A stretch of DNA of 64,000 nucleotides from Aphrophora alni (lineage: Eukaryota; Arthropoda; Insecta; Hemiptera; Aphrophoridae), in the NCBI GenBank assembly GCA_963513935.1, contig OY740769.1, forward strand, positions 75,364,261-75,428,260. The letters run 5' to 3'. Shown in pieces: positions 35,480 to 49,000 of this stretch. The notes beneath the pieces are model-generated. The model saw nothing but the letters and a program-made list of their open reading frames with translations, searched no databases and was not told the origin of the DNA. Every line of letters begins with the position of its first letter. Within the stretch, counting starts at the first letter, position 1. Position numbers and translations under genes: made by a program.

Positions 35480-36209
35480 GAACATTTGGGTAGTATAAAA
35501 AACAAAACTGAATTATTAAAGCAGTCTTATCCCCCCCCTTATTTTTGTGGTTTGGACAGTCTTTGTTTTCCTTATTGCTTTATAAAGCTTAAAACGTTTC
35601 TTCATCGTCCATTTCCTGACAATGTGTCTAGCAGTTTCAAACTGACCGTATTTATTAACAAAAAATAATGTAAATAATCAGTTTCAATAAAACCTGTGTC
35701 TAATCAAATCATAATTTGTTAACGGCAACTATTTAAAAATAAATTATTCACGATTATTTACTATTAATCTTCATTCTACTGAATTACATATATATTTTTT
35801 AAATTATTTAAGCCATGATAAACCATAAAGGGTGGTTGAAAATGGTAAAATCACAAAAAATCTATTAAAATAATATAGTTAAATTTATTCTAGAGGAAAA
35901 AACTAGGTTACGATCCAGTATGCGCCTTAAAAGTGAAGCTTTTTCAAAGTGTTTAAAGTACAGTCAGTAAGGCAGGCAGTTTAGTAGGCAAACAGGCGGA
36001 AAGACAGTGTTACCAGGGGACTTAAATTTAAGAAAAGGCGGAACCAAATGGTAACAATGTTTGAAAAGAGAAAATAAAAGGACAAAGACAAATTTAGTAA
36101 TTAACAAGGCTCAAATTTATTTAACAAGAAAGAAATTTCGATGGTTCAAATTTTATCATTTACAAATTAAAAAACATCCTGAGATAGATTATCATAAGCC
36201 CAGGTTATG
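35480..36209. other. Non-coding DNA
   Basis: No gene. A C8 run lies near 35531, and a slightly GC-richer patch near 35960-36020 (AGGCAGGCAG and AACAGGCGG words) is of unknown origin. Confidence 0.4.
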
Positions 36210-36545
36210 ATTAACAAGATTATAATTAATCAAAAGAAGTTATACGCCCTTAATGTAACATATAATAATTAAAAAAAAATTGATGAATAGATTCTGAAAG
36301 TTTATCCCCCCTTTTTAGTTTATATATGCAGTTACAAAATTTAACAATAAAAAAAGACAATGAGCACAGCTTAATAATTAACAGGATTATAATTAATCCT
36401 AAAAAAAAAAGGTTATACGCCCTTAATGTAAAATTAGAATATAAAAAAAAAAAGATGAAAAGATTCTGATATTTATCCCCCCTTTTTAGCTTATTAAATA
36501 ATAGTTTTTTTTAAAAACAGTTACAGAATTTAACAATGAAAAGAT
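36210..36545. repeat. Two-copy tandem duplication, 167-bp unit
   Basis: Both units carry, in order, ATTAACA(A/G)GATTATAATTAA, GTTATACGCCCTTAATGTAA, a poly-A stretch, GATTCTGA, TTATCCCCCCTTTTTAG and ACAGTTACA(A/G)AATTTAACAAT. Unit starts are 36210 and 36377. Confidence 0.8.
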
Positions 36546-39546
<3,001 letters not shown>

Positions 39547-39623
39547 AGTCCCAAAACAATACAAAGAAGTCAGTTATGAAATATATGAAAAAGTGTCGCA
39601 ATAGATGATTCTAGACAACATAC

Positions 39624-39846
39624 CTGTTTCAGTAAGCTGGCAATATTTAAACCCAATATGACGTATAATAGAAACTGACGGTGACAGCTGAGGCTCTGCT
39701 CGTCGATTAACCAAGAAAATTTGGGACAACCAACGGAAATTCATTAGAATCAACTTTGGAAACATAAAGATCAAAAACACGGTAGCTAATACTTTCAGTA
39801 ACAGGGGTGAGCAGACCAACAGTGTACTTCCAAGAAACTGAACCAC
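39624..39846 (-). CDS. Possible first coding exon of an acid-lipase-like gene (partial)
   Basis: An open minus-strand frame without ATG until 39765 (MFPKLILM). It contains a hydrophobic stretch, then RRAEPQLSPSVSIIRHIGFK followed by YCQLTET, and ends at a canonical donor CAG|GTATGT in phase 1. In lysosomal acid lipase/lipase-3 proteins the N-terminal domain carries an IIRxxGY-x(n)-TxDGY pattern, which this resembles, though the spacing seems one or two residues short. A T-rich acceptor at about 39103 begins ATGGT, which would supply an Asp-Gly pair, but a stop follows at once. No catalytic GHSxG exon was found. It could be a pseudogenic or orphan exon, or a chance match. Confidence 0.3.
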
Positions 39847-42026
39847 TGACTGCTATATTTATTTATTTTATTTAACCATTAACCCCTTTATCTTAAAAAC
39901 AAATATCTCTCATTTATAATAAATCGTACAAAATTCATTTAAACCATTTAAACCATTTATGGTTATGGTTAGGCATTAGATAAAACTTATTCCTTATAAT
40001 ATCAAATAAAATGTATTCTTGATAATGCCTTTATAATATTTGTATTTGTTTATTTTATTCTAAAGGTTCATCAATGATTAAATAGTTTTCTTCTTCTACA
40101 AAGTATGAAGCATGACCTAACATTCTCAATATAGTTCACAGTATTGAATTAATATAATAGTTTTAATATACGCAGAATTTTCAATTTGTGTATCCTTTGG
40201 TACTTAAAATCATTTTTATAAATATCTTTGAAATGGGTGTAATAGTAAATTAGAAATTGACAACTTTTAGTAGAATGAGCGTCATTCACTGAAAGTAGTG
40301 TCACAATTAAAATGTAAAAAGTTATCTTAACAAGAATATGAATATGTTTATAATTATCTTTTTTATGCATAAGCAATATTTTTAAACGCTTTTCGGTTTT
40401 ATTCCATAGTCATTAAACATAAACACAACCAATTAAAAAAATAATAAACGGCAGAAAACAAACATACACACAAATAAAACAATACAATTAATTAATATGA
40501 AAGTCACTTGCCCTACCTCGTGGACTTTCGATAAGACTCTAAAAAATATTGATGGGCCATAATAAAAATATTTATAAACCTATTTGTATAATATATCAAT
40601 CAATCAAGAATCAGAAGCGTTAGAATATATTATAACAATATATTTGTTATAATATCTGGTGAAATCACACATTTTAATTAATAATACTACAGTATGTTGT
40701 TTCAACAACACGTCTTGTTACAGATATAAAAAATTAATTAAATAATAAATTATTTATTAAACAGACGTAAATTAAATAATAAATTTTAACCAACTGTAAA
40801 GAAGGGGATACAACAAGCATATTATAAAAAAATAAAACCATCTTTAAATCTGTGGAAACAGGGCGAGTGTACTCTAAAATGGCGCGAGTTAAAATAAATT
40901 CCAATTCCCAACATTGTTATAATATTATGCTGTCGTACAACTTCAAGATTTCAAAGTGACTTTAATGTCTCGTATTTTGTAAGAAAATTGTAAATTTGTT
41001 TTTATTGTATAAATCTTATCGTTCATGTATTTGAAGTATTATTCATATTTAAAAATGTTGAATATATTTAAGAAATGTACTGTTTAAAATCATTAAAAAA
41101 ACATATCTCATTTTCCCTTAGACAATTGAAGCAACTTGATATGACCAAATGAAAGAAGACGTCTAATTTAGAAATAACAATTTTATTCTAAAATAAATTG
41201 TATAAATTACATTTTGAAGTAGATTTGAAGGATTGATGTTCTTTTAAGAAATAGAATCAAACAATACAATTGTCTAATTAATTTACTTTTATAAGTATAC
41301 AGATTAAAGAGACTTTGTAAATTTCAAAATCTATATCATTTAGAAGCTTTAAAGCCACAAATTAGTTAAAATACTTATAGTTAGCTAAATTTTAATGTTA
41401 ATTTTTATATTTTCCTACTTCATCAATTCATATTAGTTTAACAAGGTTGTAGAAAAGATGACACTCCACGTAGGAAAATCATTACAATTTATTATGTTGT
41501 ACAACCTCTTCCCCATCAAACATAAGTCTTTAGTGTTTAGGTAAATTCAATGGTTAGTGCAATCACTTTCATGTAATTAAAACTGATATACGGCAATCTT
41601 AGCTAGGTATATTTATTTAAAACAAGAAAACGTCTAACTTAAATACAAAATAAACATTAATACCAATTTTTCATTTTCTATATATTTTATGAATTGCTAT
41701 ATTTAGTCAACTCAACTGTAGCTTTAAAACGTGGGATGCACTCAAAAATTAAATACGTGGGATGCAGCTGACATTATAAGACGCAAATTCCGTTTATTAT
41801 TTTTCGTAAATCCGTACATAAAATTCGCTTGCCAATTTGTGCTAATATATGCACATCGTCAAATTTCACAAACTGATATATAATATCTTGAAGCAGATAC
41901 TAAATATTAAGCAGAAACTATGAAAACGTAACGAATTCATTTTTATATTTTGGATTTTTAAAGTAACATTATAATCACCAATTAGTAAAACCTAACATAA
42001 ATTTTAGTTTAGATATTTGTTAGATA
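39847..42026. other. AT-rich intergenic DNA
   Basis: No gene or recognisable repeat family found. Confidence 0.45.
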
Positions 42027-42080
42027 GAACAAAACTTGAATATAAGTTCTCACAAAAATTCGTTTACTTAATCAAACGCA

Positions 42081-42106
42081 TTTCAACGACAAAGTCGCCA
42101 TCCTCA
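42081..42106 (-). ncRNA. Hammerhead-like motif, left arm copy
   Basis: Minus strand CTGAGGA, T, a GGCGAC stem, TTT loop, GTCGTT, then GAAATGCG. One base change destroys the ACGCGT palindrome kept in the right arm. Confidence 0.5.
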
Positions 42107-42180
42107 GTGATACATACGCTACAATAAACTCATGACTTCATAATATGAGTTATAGTTTAGTTATTGTAGCTTATGTATCA

Positions 42181-42212
42181 CTGAGGATGGCGACTTTGTC
42201 GTTGAAACGCGT
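42181..42212 (+). ncRNA. Hammerhead-like motif, right arm copy
   Basis: CTGAGGA, T, GGCGAC, TTT, GTCGTT, GAAACGCGT. The six-pair stem includes two G-T pairs. The self-complementary ACGCGT would form a minimal helix III or a dimer interface. Confidence 0.55.
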
Positions 42213-42944
42213 TTGATTAAGTAAACGTATTTTGTGAGAACTTGTGTTCTAGTTTTATTCTATTTATTTATCCTACATGTAAAGCTTAACATTTATTTAT
42301 TGATATTTGTTGTTAACATTTTGATTTTTTATTAATACTTAACTTACCTTTTTTATCTTAGAAAACAAGTTTGAGCAACCTTAGATGGTGTTTCATATAC
42401 GAGTAACATATTTTTGTATAGTTTTGAGCTATATCTAAAACTTAATGTATGTTTTTAATACCCAACCTTTTCTACTACAGTAAAGAACCTGACACTTCAG
42501 TAATTCCGTGTAGAGGAGAATACTCGTTCTAATCCCACTGTGCCATTTTGTATGAGAATATGAATATTTACAAAGAACACAATTAATTACGTTTTGAAGG
42601 TAGTATTCAAAAAGTAACTTAAACACAAATAATTTGCTAAAGATTGTGTTAAACCAACATATACGTTATTTTTAATATTGTTTGTAAATAAAATTGTTTT
42701 ATAGCCAACTAATATTTAAAGGAAAAACAGAATGGTGACAATATTCAGAGTTTTGAAAGATTTATAAATATCTATTTCCTCAGTGAAAAAGCTGATAAAT
42801 TATTTAAACTTTCTGGCAATGTAATGTGTTAATAACTGTTATAACATATGAAAAGTCGTTACACAGGCTCACGAAGACATTATATGAGTGAGTGAAGTTA
42901 GTTTCTGTTAAGCAAATTTTTCTCGCTCATTATCAAATTTGTCT

Positions 42945-43630
42945 GTAAAACAAAAAATGGCGGCCTATAACAGTTTTGTACACCGTCTTTATCCATACCA
43001 CTCGATAAAACGGATTTCAAAGAAAAGTTAAACGTCATTAAATATATCGCCCAGGCAAATGGACATAGAAGCCAAATGGTCGACAAATTATTGGAAAGGC
43101 AAAATTAGCAAAAAAATGTAACACTATACAGACTAGCGTAGACAAAAAGAAATATGTCGCTGCTGATTACACTGAAATAATGCCCTCCATCCTAAAAAAT
43201 GCACTCCAAAAACATAACATCATTGTCACACACCGAACTAATAATAGCGTACAAAAAATACTGCTTAAAAAACAGGAAATACCAACAGAGAAGAAGTCAG
43301 GCATCTAAAAAATATCGTGTGACGACTGCGATTTGCGATTGTTTTTACATCGGACAAACAGGCAGATCGTTCATGGAGAGATACAAAGAACACTTGCCCA
43401 ATAATAGCCTGTACGCTAATAGATCAAGTTTCGCGCAACACATTATCGATAACAAACACTCGTATACAAATTTTGAATCTAACCTGACACCACTCCACAT
43501 CAGTAGAAAAGGACCAATGATGAACGCCATTGAAGAAGATGAAATATACAAAGCATTAAACAATCGCCAAATGACATTCTCAATGAAAAGTTATCGTTCC
43601 AATCAAACTCATTATTTGAGACGGCAATGA
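42945..43630 (+). pseudogene. Penelope-like retroelement remnant (linker and GIY-YIG endonuclease)
   Basis: The C-terminal part of a PLE protein. From about 42960 the plus strand reads NSFVHRLYPYHS in one frame; from 43029 NVIKYIAQANGHRSQMVDKL in another; and from about 43145 VAADYTEIMPSILKNALQKH, then IIVTHRTNNSVQKIL. The frame 43199-43630 gives the endonuclease: CDCFYIGQTGRSFMERYKEH, then SSFAQHIIDNKHSY, and an acidic IEEDEIYK helix ending near QTHYLRRQ. YIG and the downstream R and H residues fit GIY-YIG nucleases of PLEs, which nick target DNA for reverse transcription. At least two frame changes and a stop show it is dead. The RT domain upstream is missing (5' truncation). ATG 43199 is not a true start. 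Confidence 0.85.
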
Positions 43631-43827
43631 GATATATAACTAACTAATATGACCAACCCGTAATCTGATAACCTTGGCCTCACCGTGATGCCAGTAGTTC
43701 GCGGACCATGAAACTGTGTGCACGTAAGAAAGTGTTTAAATCAATGTATACGTGTATATATTTGTGTGTATAGTGTTTATGTTTTTGTTAAGTTTAATGT
43801 TTTGACGACCTCTACGGAGTTAAATTA

Positions 43828-43858
43828 CTGAAGATGGAGCTACGACTCCGAAACGCGT
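43828..43858 (+). ncRNA. Hammerhead-like motif in the PLE 3' terminal region
   Basis: CTGAAGA, T, GGAG stem, six-base loop, CTCC, GAAACGCGT. It lies 198 bp after the PLE stop codon in the same orientation, where PLE terminal repeats and their reported hammerhead ribozymes occur. The core is complete except for one unpaired T after CTGAAGA. Confidence 0.6.
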
Positions 43859-44630
43859 CTTTGTAATAAGAAAAATGCAAAGTCACATGACTGTACTATA
43901 AAGGTAATAAAAATAAAATAATTTATTACTCATTATATTATATAAAGTGACTTGAACACCAAACAATGAACATTAAATAATGTTAAAATATGAGTTAGGC
44001 TTATCAAAACCTTCCTTTTAATTATAAATTAAGAAATAAAATTTTACAAGTTAATTTTTCTTTTTTAAAATCTATAAATCTTTGAAGTAGATCTTAGATG
44101 TCTGCTAAAATATGTGTTGCATCTTAAATTTTTTCTGTAATAGGAAAAATTACTATAAAATAAGAAGGTATAATACTCACACTCTACATTAAATATCTGT
44201 TCATATAAAATAATTACGAAAGTAAATCTTTCATTAGTTGACTTTATTATAGGGAAATTACTCTCTAATTAGAATAAATATGGTATAATAATTGTAGCCA
44301 ACTAAGCTTAACATTGAAAGAGTTCATGTACTAGTGAAATAAGGATATAAATCAAATAGTGTTGGAAACAATAAAAAATAAATCAATTTATATATACTTT
44401 GTGAATTGTCTATACTGGTGTCATTTTGAGAATTAAATGTAATATGATGTCTCCCAATTACATAACATAATTTTAAAAATAATTTTCGCCAGAAACTAAA
44501 ATAATCTAAAAAGAAAATAATATTGATTTAGTAAAAATATCTTTAAAATTAATTAAATGAAAATGAAATTTTCAATCCGATATAACTGTTAAAGTTCTTT
44601 CATATATCTTCTATAATTTTCTGAGTGAGT

Positions 44631-44634
<4 letters not shown>
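43859..44634. other. AT-rich DNA
   Basis: The first 60 bp probably still belong to the PLE tail; the rest shows nothing recognisable. Confidence 0.4.

Positions 44635-44683
<49 letters not shown>
44635..44683. repeat. Poly-A tract of 49 bases
   Basis: Uninterrupted A. It could be the tail of a retroposed copy ending in GAGTGAGTATTT, but no target duplication was found. Confidence 0.95.
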
Positions 44684-44685
<2 letters not shown>

Positions 44686-44940
44686 GTATTTCAAATGACG
44701 GCCGTTTAATTAGTGTTTTAGTTCATAATTTTTTACTTGTTAGTTGTTACAACTCATTAATTTGATAATATTATTTTCTATTGGCATAGATTCTGTTAGT
44801 ATAGACAATATAAATGAAATCAGTTTTTCATTTTAAAGAATAAAAGAGTTATTATGGGTTATTGAAAGTTTCATTTTAATAATGTTCATAATAATCCTGA
44901 AAATTATTATTAACTTTTTTAATTTTTATTATTTACGGTT

Positions 44941-45275
44941 CCAGAATTGTCAATAACAACGAGACTGTCTGAAGGTATGTGATATATTTGTTACAAAAAG
45001 ATTTACTCGTACTGTTATTCATGTTTCATTGAATTTTTACCACCATTTGCTTCTTATAATGCAAGTACTGATCCACAATAATTTAACAATATGCGGAGAG
45101 AGGGGAATGTTTTCCAGTTTCCACGTAGTGTGTGATGTTTGACGAAGTGGAAAAAAAGGGATCGTCTAGCGGGAACACAATGAGAGAGCAGCAACTGGCA
45201 ACATTTTAATAGAAACTGTGACTGCTAGAGGGGAAATAACACAGGATACTGGAATAAATAAAAAATACAATAAGG
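44941..45275 (+). repeat. Dispersed repeat family R1, copy 1
   Basis: Shares with copies at 59.8 and 63.1 kb, in order, TTTGCTTCTTATAATGCAAGT, AGCAGCAACTGGCAACATT, TTAATAGAAACTGTGAC, AGAGGGGAAATAA and TGGAATAAATAAAAAA. An upstream block, GTCAATAACAACGAGACTG, is shared with copy 3. This copy has only GAGAGAGC where copy 2 carries a long GA tract. Confidence 0.75.
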
Positions 45276-45830
45276 AAAGGTAAGTAAGGAAACTGTTAAT
45301 AATGAAAGAACAATAACACTAGTGAAATATACCTTGACTTTTGTTATTTATTTAAAGAAATTGTTATGTAAATAAAAATCCTTATACATTATTATTTATG
45401 AAGCACTATCTCATAACTCTCACAATATCGGTAACAAACAGTTAATGTTAAAAATAATGTTAAAAATAATATATATATATTTGAAACAAAAAATTTCAAT
45501 TTTAGATAGTAATTAACAACATTATAAAATTGTAATTCACAAGGATTGTATTATGAATTATAAGTATTATATGTTATTACTTTTTTTAGTTCGGACTACA
45601 ATTCTATTATTGAACTTTAATTACTTGTTTCGTAAATGAAATTGTCATCATAAAATTTCTAACATAATAAGCTTCGTTTAACACGACACATGTTAAAATA
45701 AACAAAAGTTTTTCACCACGTATGACGGTGTGACGTGTTTTCTATATAGTAACGAAGCTTATTAATGATTGAAGAAATTTGATGATAATAATTTGATTGT
45801 CGAAATCTGTTATTAAATGTTTAATAATAG

Positions 45831-46012
45831 TTGGGTTATAGTGCAATGCCCATATACCAAATTGTATTTAAAAATCTATATACTCGTTGGGTTATAGTGC
45901 AATGACCACATACCAAATTGTATTTAAAAAAAACTGTCCACTCGTTTGGGTTATAGTGCAATGCCCACATAAAAAATTGTTTTAATAAACTGTCCACTCG
46001 TTGGGGCATAGT
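45831..46012. repeat. Minisatellite, 56-59-bp unit, 3.2 copies
   Basis: Units begin TTGGGTTATAGTGCAATGNCC at 45831, 45887 and 45946, with a partial TTGGGGCATAGT at 46001, and end with (T/C)ACTCG. The last full units share AAACTGTCCACTCG. Confidence 0.9.
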
Positions 46013-49000
46013 TTACTACACAAACAACAGACGTCAGACATTAATCCCCAAACAACTTTTTTGTAGTCAAGGGATTTCAAAACTGATGTATCCTTAAATA
46101 CATCGATTTTTTGACTCATAACATAACTTTTTCTATACTAGGTGAGAAAATAAAATTAAAAATAAGTTTTGTATTTGAACCAAGATAGAGTTTATGATCA
46201 CTATATTGAAAAGTATCACCATACATAAAGATAAGTATGTCTGAGGACACGATAACTTTAGGCTCCTTGTAATCGCCGTTAACAAAACTTCATAAATTCC
46301 ATTCTTGTCTAAATAAATCCCAAGGTATTTTAGGTTATCATTCCGAAGTCAATCGTGGGTGGGTTCAAAATTTGAATAATCAATATTCACCTTCATATCT
46401 GTACCCCAGCAGAAGTGTATACTTGTACAAAGAATATAGAACATGTTTCTATGTTTACTTAACAGGTTAAAGTTTAGTAATGGGAACAATTAAAAGTAAT
46501 TTCTGGTAATATTATCTTTGTTAATTACGCTCTATTTGTATATTTTATCTTTATTTTCTGTTTAACTTGTTTTTGTTTGCAAAAGTATTTTATTTTGAAT
46601 TGTAAATACTAATTTTAATTTAATAATGGTTCGTGTTTAGTTTAATAATTTGAAACAGTTTTAAACACTTCTTGGAGAACAAAATCAATTGAATAATATC
46701 CTTCTGTGTAGCCAATGTGGTAAATGATATTTTTTGTTGTCGCAAAATATCTGTGAAATATAAAAGTTTGAATGGAAACAAGTATATCCCATAAAAATTA
46801 AATTTTCCCCTATGTAGTGAAGATTACTTCGTTTAATTATACGCTTTGGGCTTGAGGCTGAAAGCAAATTTTTAAGTGAAAATGTAGTACTCTGGCTATT
46901 GTAATTCATTTTTGTTTGAAGTTATGGATTTTAATTATCTTTCTACAGCTAATTATTTCTAAATTTGTTTTTTATGTGTAATATAAATGTAGCAATAAAT
47001 GAACATTCCAAATACGTCAGCTCAATATACAAAGTATAGTGTTCGGTACAACTTTACAAGATATCTAAGTGGAAGAATCTCGGATGAATACATTACCTAT
47101 TAGGATCTGTCAATATCCAATGGTGAAATGAATGTACCTGCTTCAGGTGTTCACATTAGTATAAGTTCTATACAATCTTCACTCTTCACATGAGCTTACC
47201 TTTGCTAAATAAAAGTAGACATTTTATATCCTAGGTCTACCACTTGATAACGAGAGTTGATCTAATCTTTCGAAACGTCGTTCATAATTTGTATGTCCAG
47301 AGATGTTGGAAAATGTCCAAATGAATTATACCAACAATAGGTAGGTAATAATTTATTTTATATCTAATTTAATTTTTAAAGTATTTTATAGCTGTTAGAA
47401 AAAATGGAATGGTTCGACTTGAAGTTTATTCAAGGTCAAAACACGTAAATTAATAACCATGTATGGAAATGGACACCTAGAATTTTGACTGAGTTTAACT
47501 TTAATTGAATAACTAAATCTAAATATTTCAAATATAGCTCCAAATGATTAAAAAAGTTTAAAAAAACAGGCTTGCATTGTGTTCAAAAACTGAATTTATA
47601 AAGAAATATATTATTATTGCATAAAAAAATCGTAGTATTTATTCATAAATAGGTCTACTAGTTTGTATTACACATTGGTAGAGTGTAATTACACAAGACT
47701 AAACCGACATAAAAATATTCATTTTATAGAAAATGACTATACTCGATTATTTGTCAAATAACCAAAAAAAAAAAACCAACAGCTAATAAACAAAGATCTT
47801 TCTTTTTTAAATTACATTTATTTTGGTTAATAAATATTTTTTTTACAACTGTAAATAGTTCTAGAGTATGTAGCTAGTTTCTCTAGGTGTAGTAATATCA
47901 CTGACTATGTAGTGAAAGAATGGCCTACGTTGCACTTTACAGTACACTTACTCATTTTGATTGTGTGTAATTATTGTGGACTATTGTTAATTTCCCTAAA
48001 TCGGCAGGTTTCTTTTAACCGCGTGACTTGCATCCCATTATCGGACACTCATTACCTTGTCAATTTATGATCTTCAATAGTAATTGCTTGCTTGCAGTCA
48101 AACCTATTCATCTCATCTGTCACTGAAGATCTTTATGGATATCTGTATTGCGGACGTACCATGGTGCATTAAGAATGCGTATAGAACTAACTATGATTTA
48201 AATGTTACTTTTATTTGTGCGTCTCTAGGACACAGTTTTGAAGAGTTCATTGTATATTGACAAATTCGATATGCTTTGGATTTAATACAATAGCCTAAAC
48301 TTTAACACACGGATTCTCGTTTCTTTTCCAAATATACTTTTTACCGAAATAACAGATATTTAGCCTCGCTCGTATGTGGTTTTTTGTCACGATCGGTAAT
48401 CATAGTCATGTTGGTAAAGTTAACATGAATATTTAACACAATGCTATTTATCCAGGTAATAAGTCATTAGTAATTTAAGTCATTTCGGCAAAATGGGTTA
48501 AATATTGAAACACTTTTCCAACAATAATAATGTATTACCAGTCATAGATTTTTGTAGTTTGTAACAACAGTTGCATTTGGCTACTAAAATGTTATTTTTT
48601 CCTTATATTTAGCATGGATATAGTATACAATTTTTATAAAGTTAATTATTTCAAATAATTGCAAAATAAACATTTATAGCAACCACTTTGTTAATCCATA
48701 ATGGAGGTAACACATTTATTTAAATTTTCACAAAAAGACATATAAAACATGAATACGAACCAGAACTACAAAATTAATCACTACGTAAATGAAATGGACG
48801 TTTATTTAAAATTTAGGTCTTTATAACGCGTTTATTATTTTATTCACTTTATTAATATGTTCAATAAAACTTTGCATTACATTGGTGGATAAACACAAAT
48901 GTTACATCTGCGAATACAATGGTAACACAACTAAGTGATATCGTAAGTTACAGCTTAGTATATAATTGCTATTGTTGCATATAATAGTAATAAAACATCA

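Larger units (their letters stand above)
42027..42260. repeat. Long palindrome with hammerhead-like motif in both arms
   Basis: The left arm is 42027-42130 and the right arm 42159-42260, nearly complementary with a few mismatches, with a 28-bp spacer. Each arm contains the CTGAGGA...GAAAC motif pointing outward from the centre. A single-arm relative is at 13.4 kb. Confidence 0.85.

Noticed and set aside
42898..43086. 62-codon minus-strand frame
   Set aside because: Shadow of the Penelope-like sequence, whose homology reads on the plus strand.
44635..44683. Poly-A tail of a processed pseudogene
   Set aside because: No coding similarity upstream and no target duplication around it.
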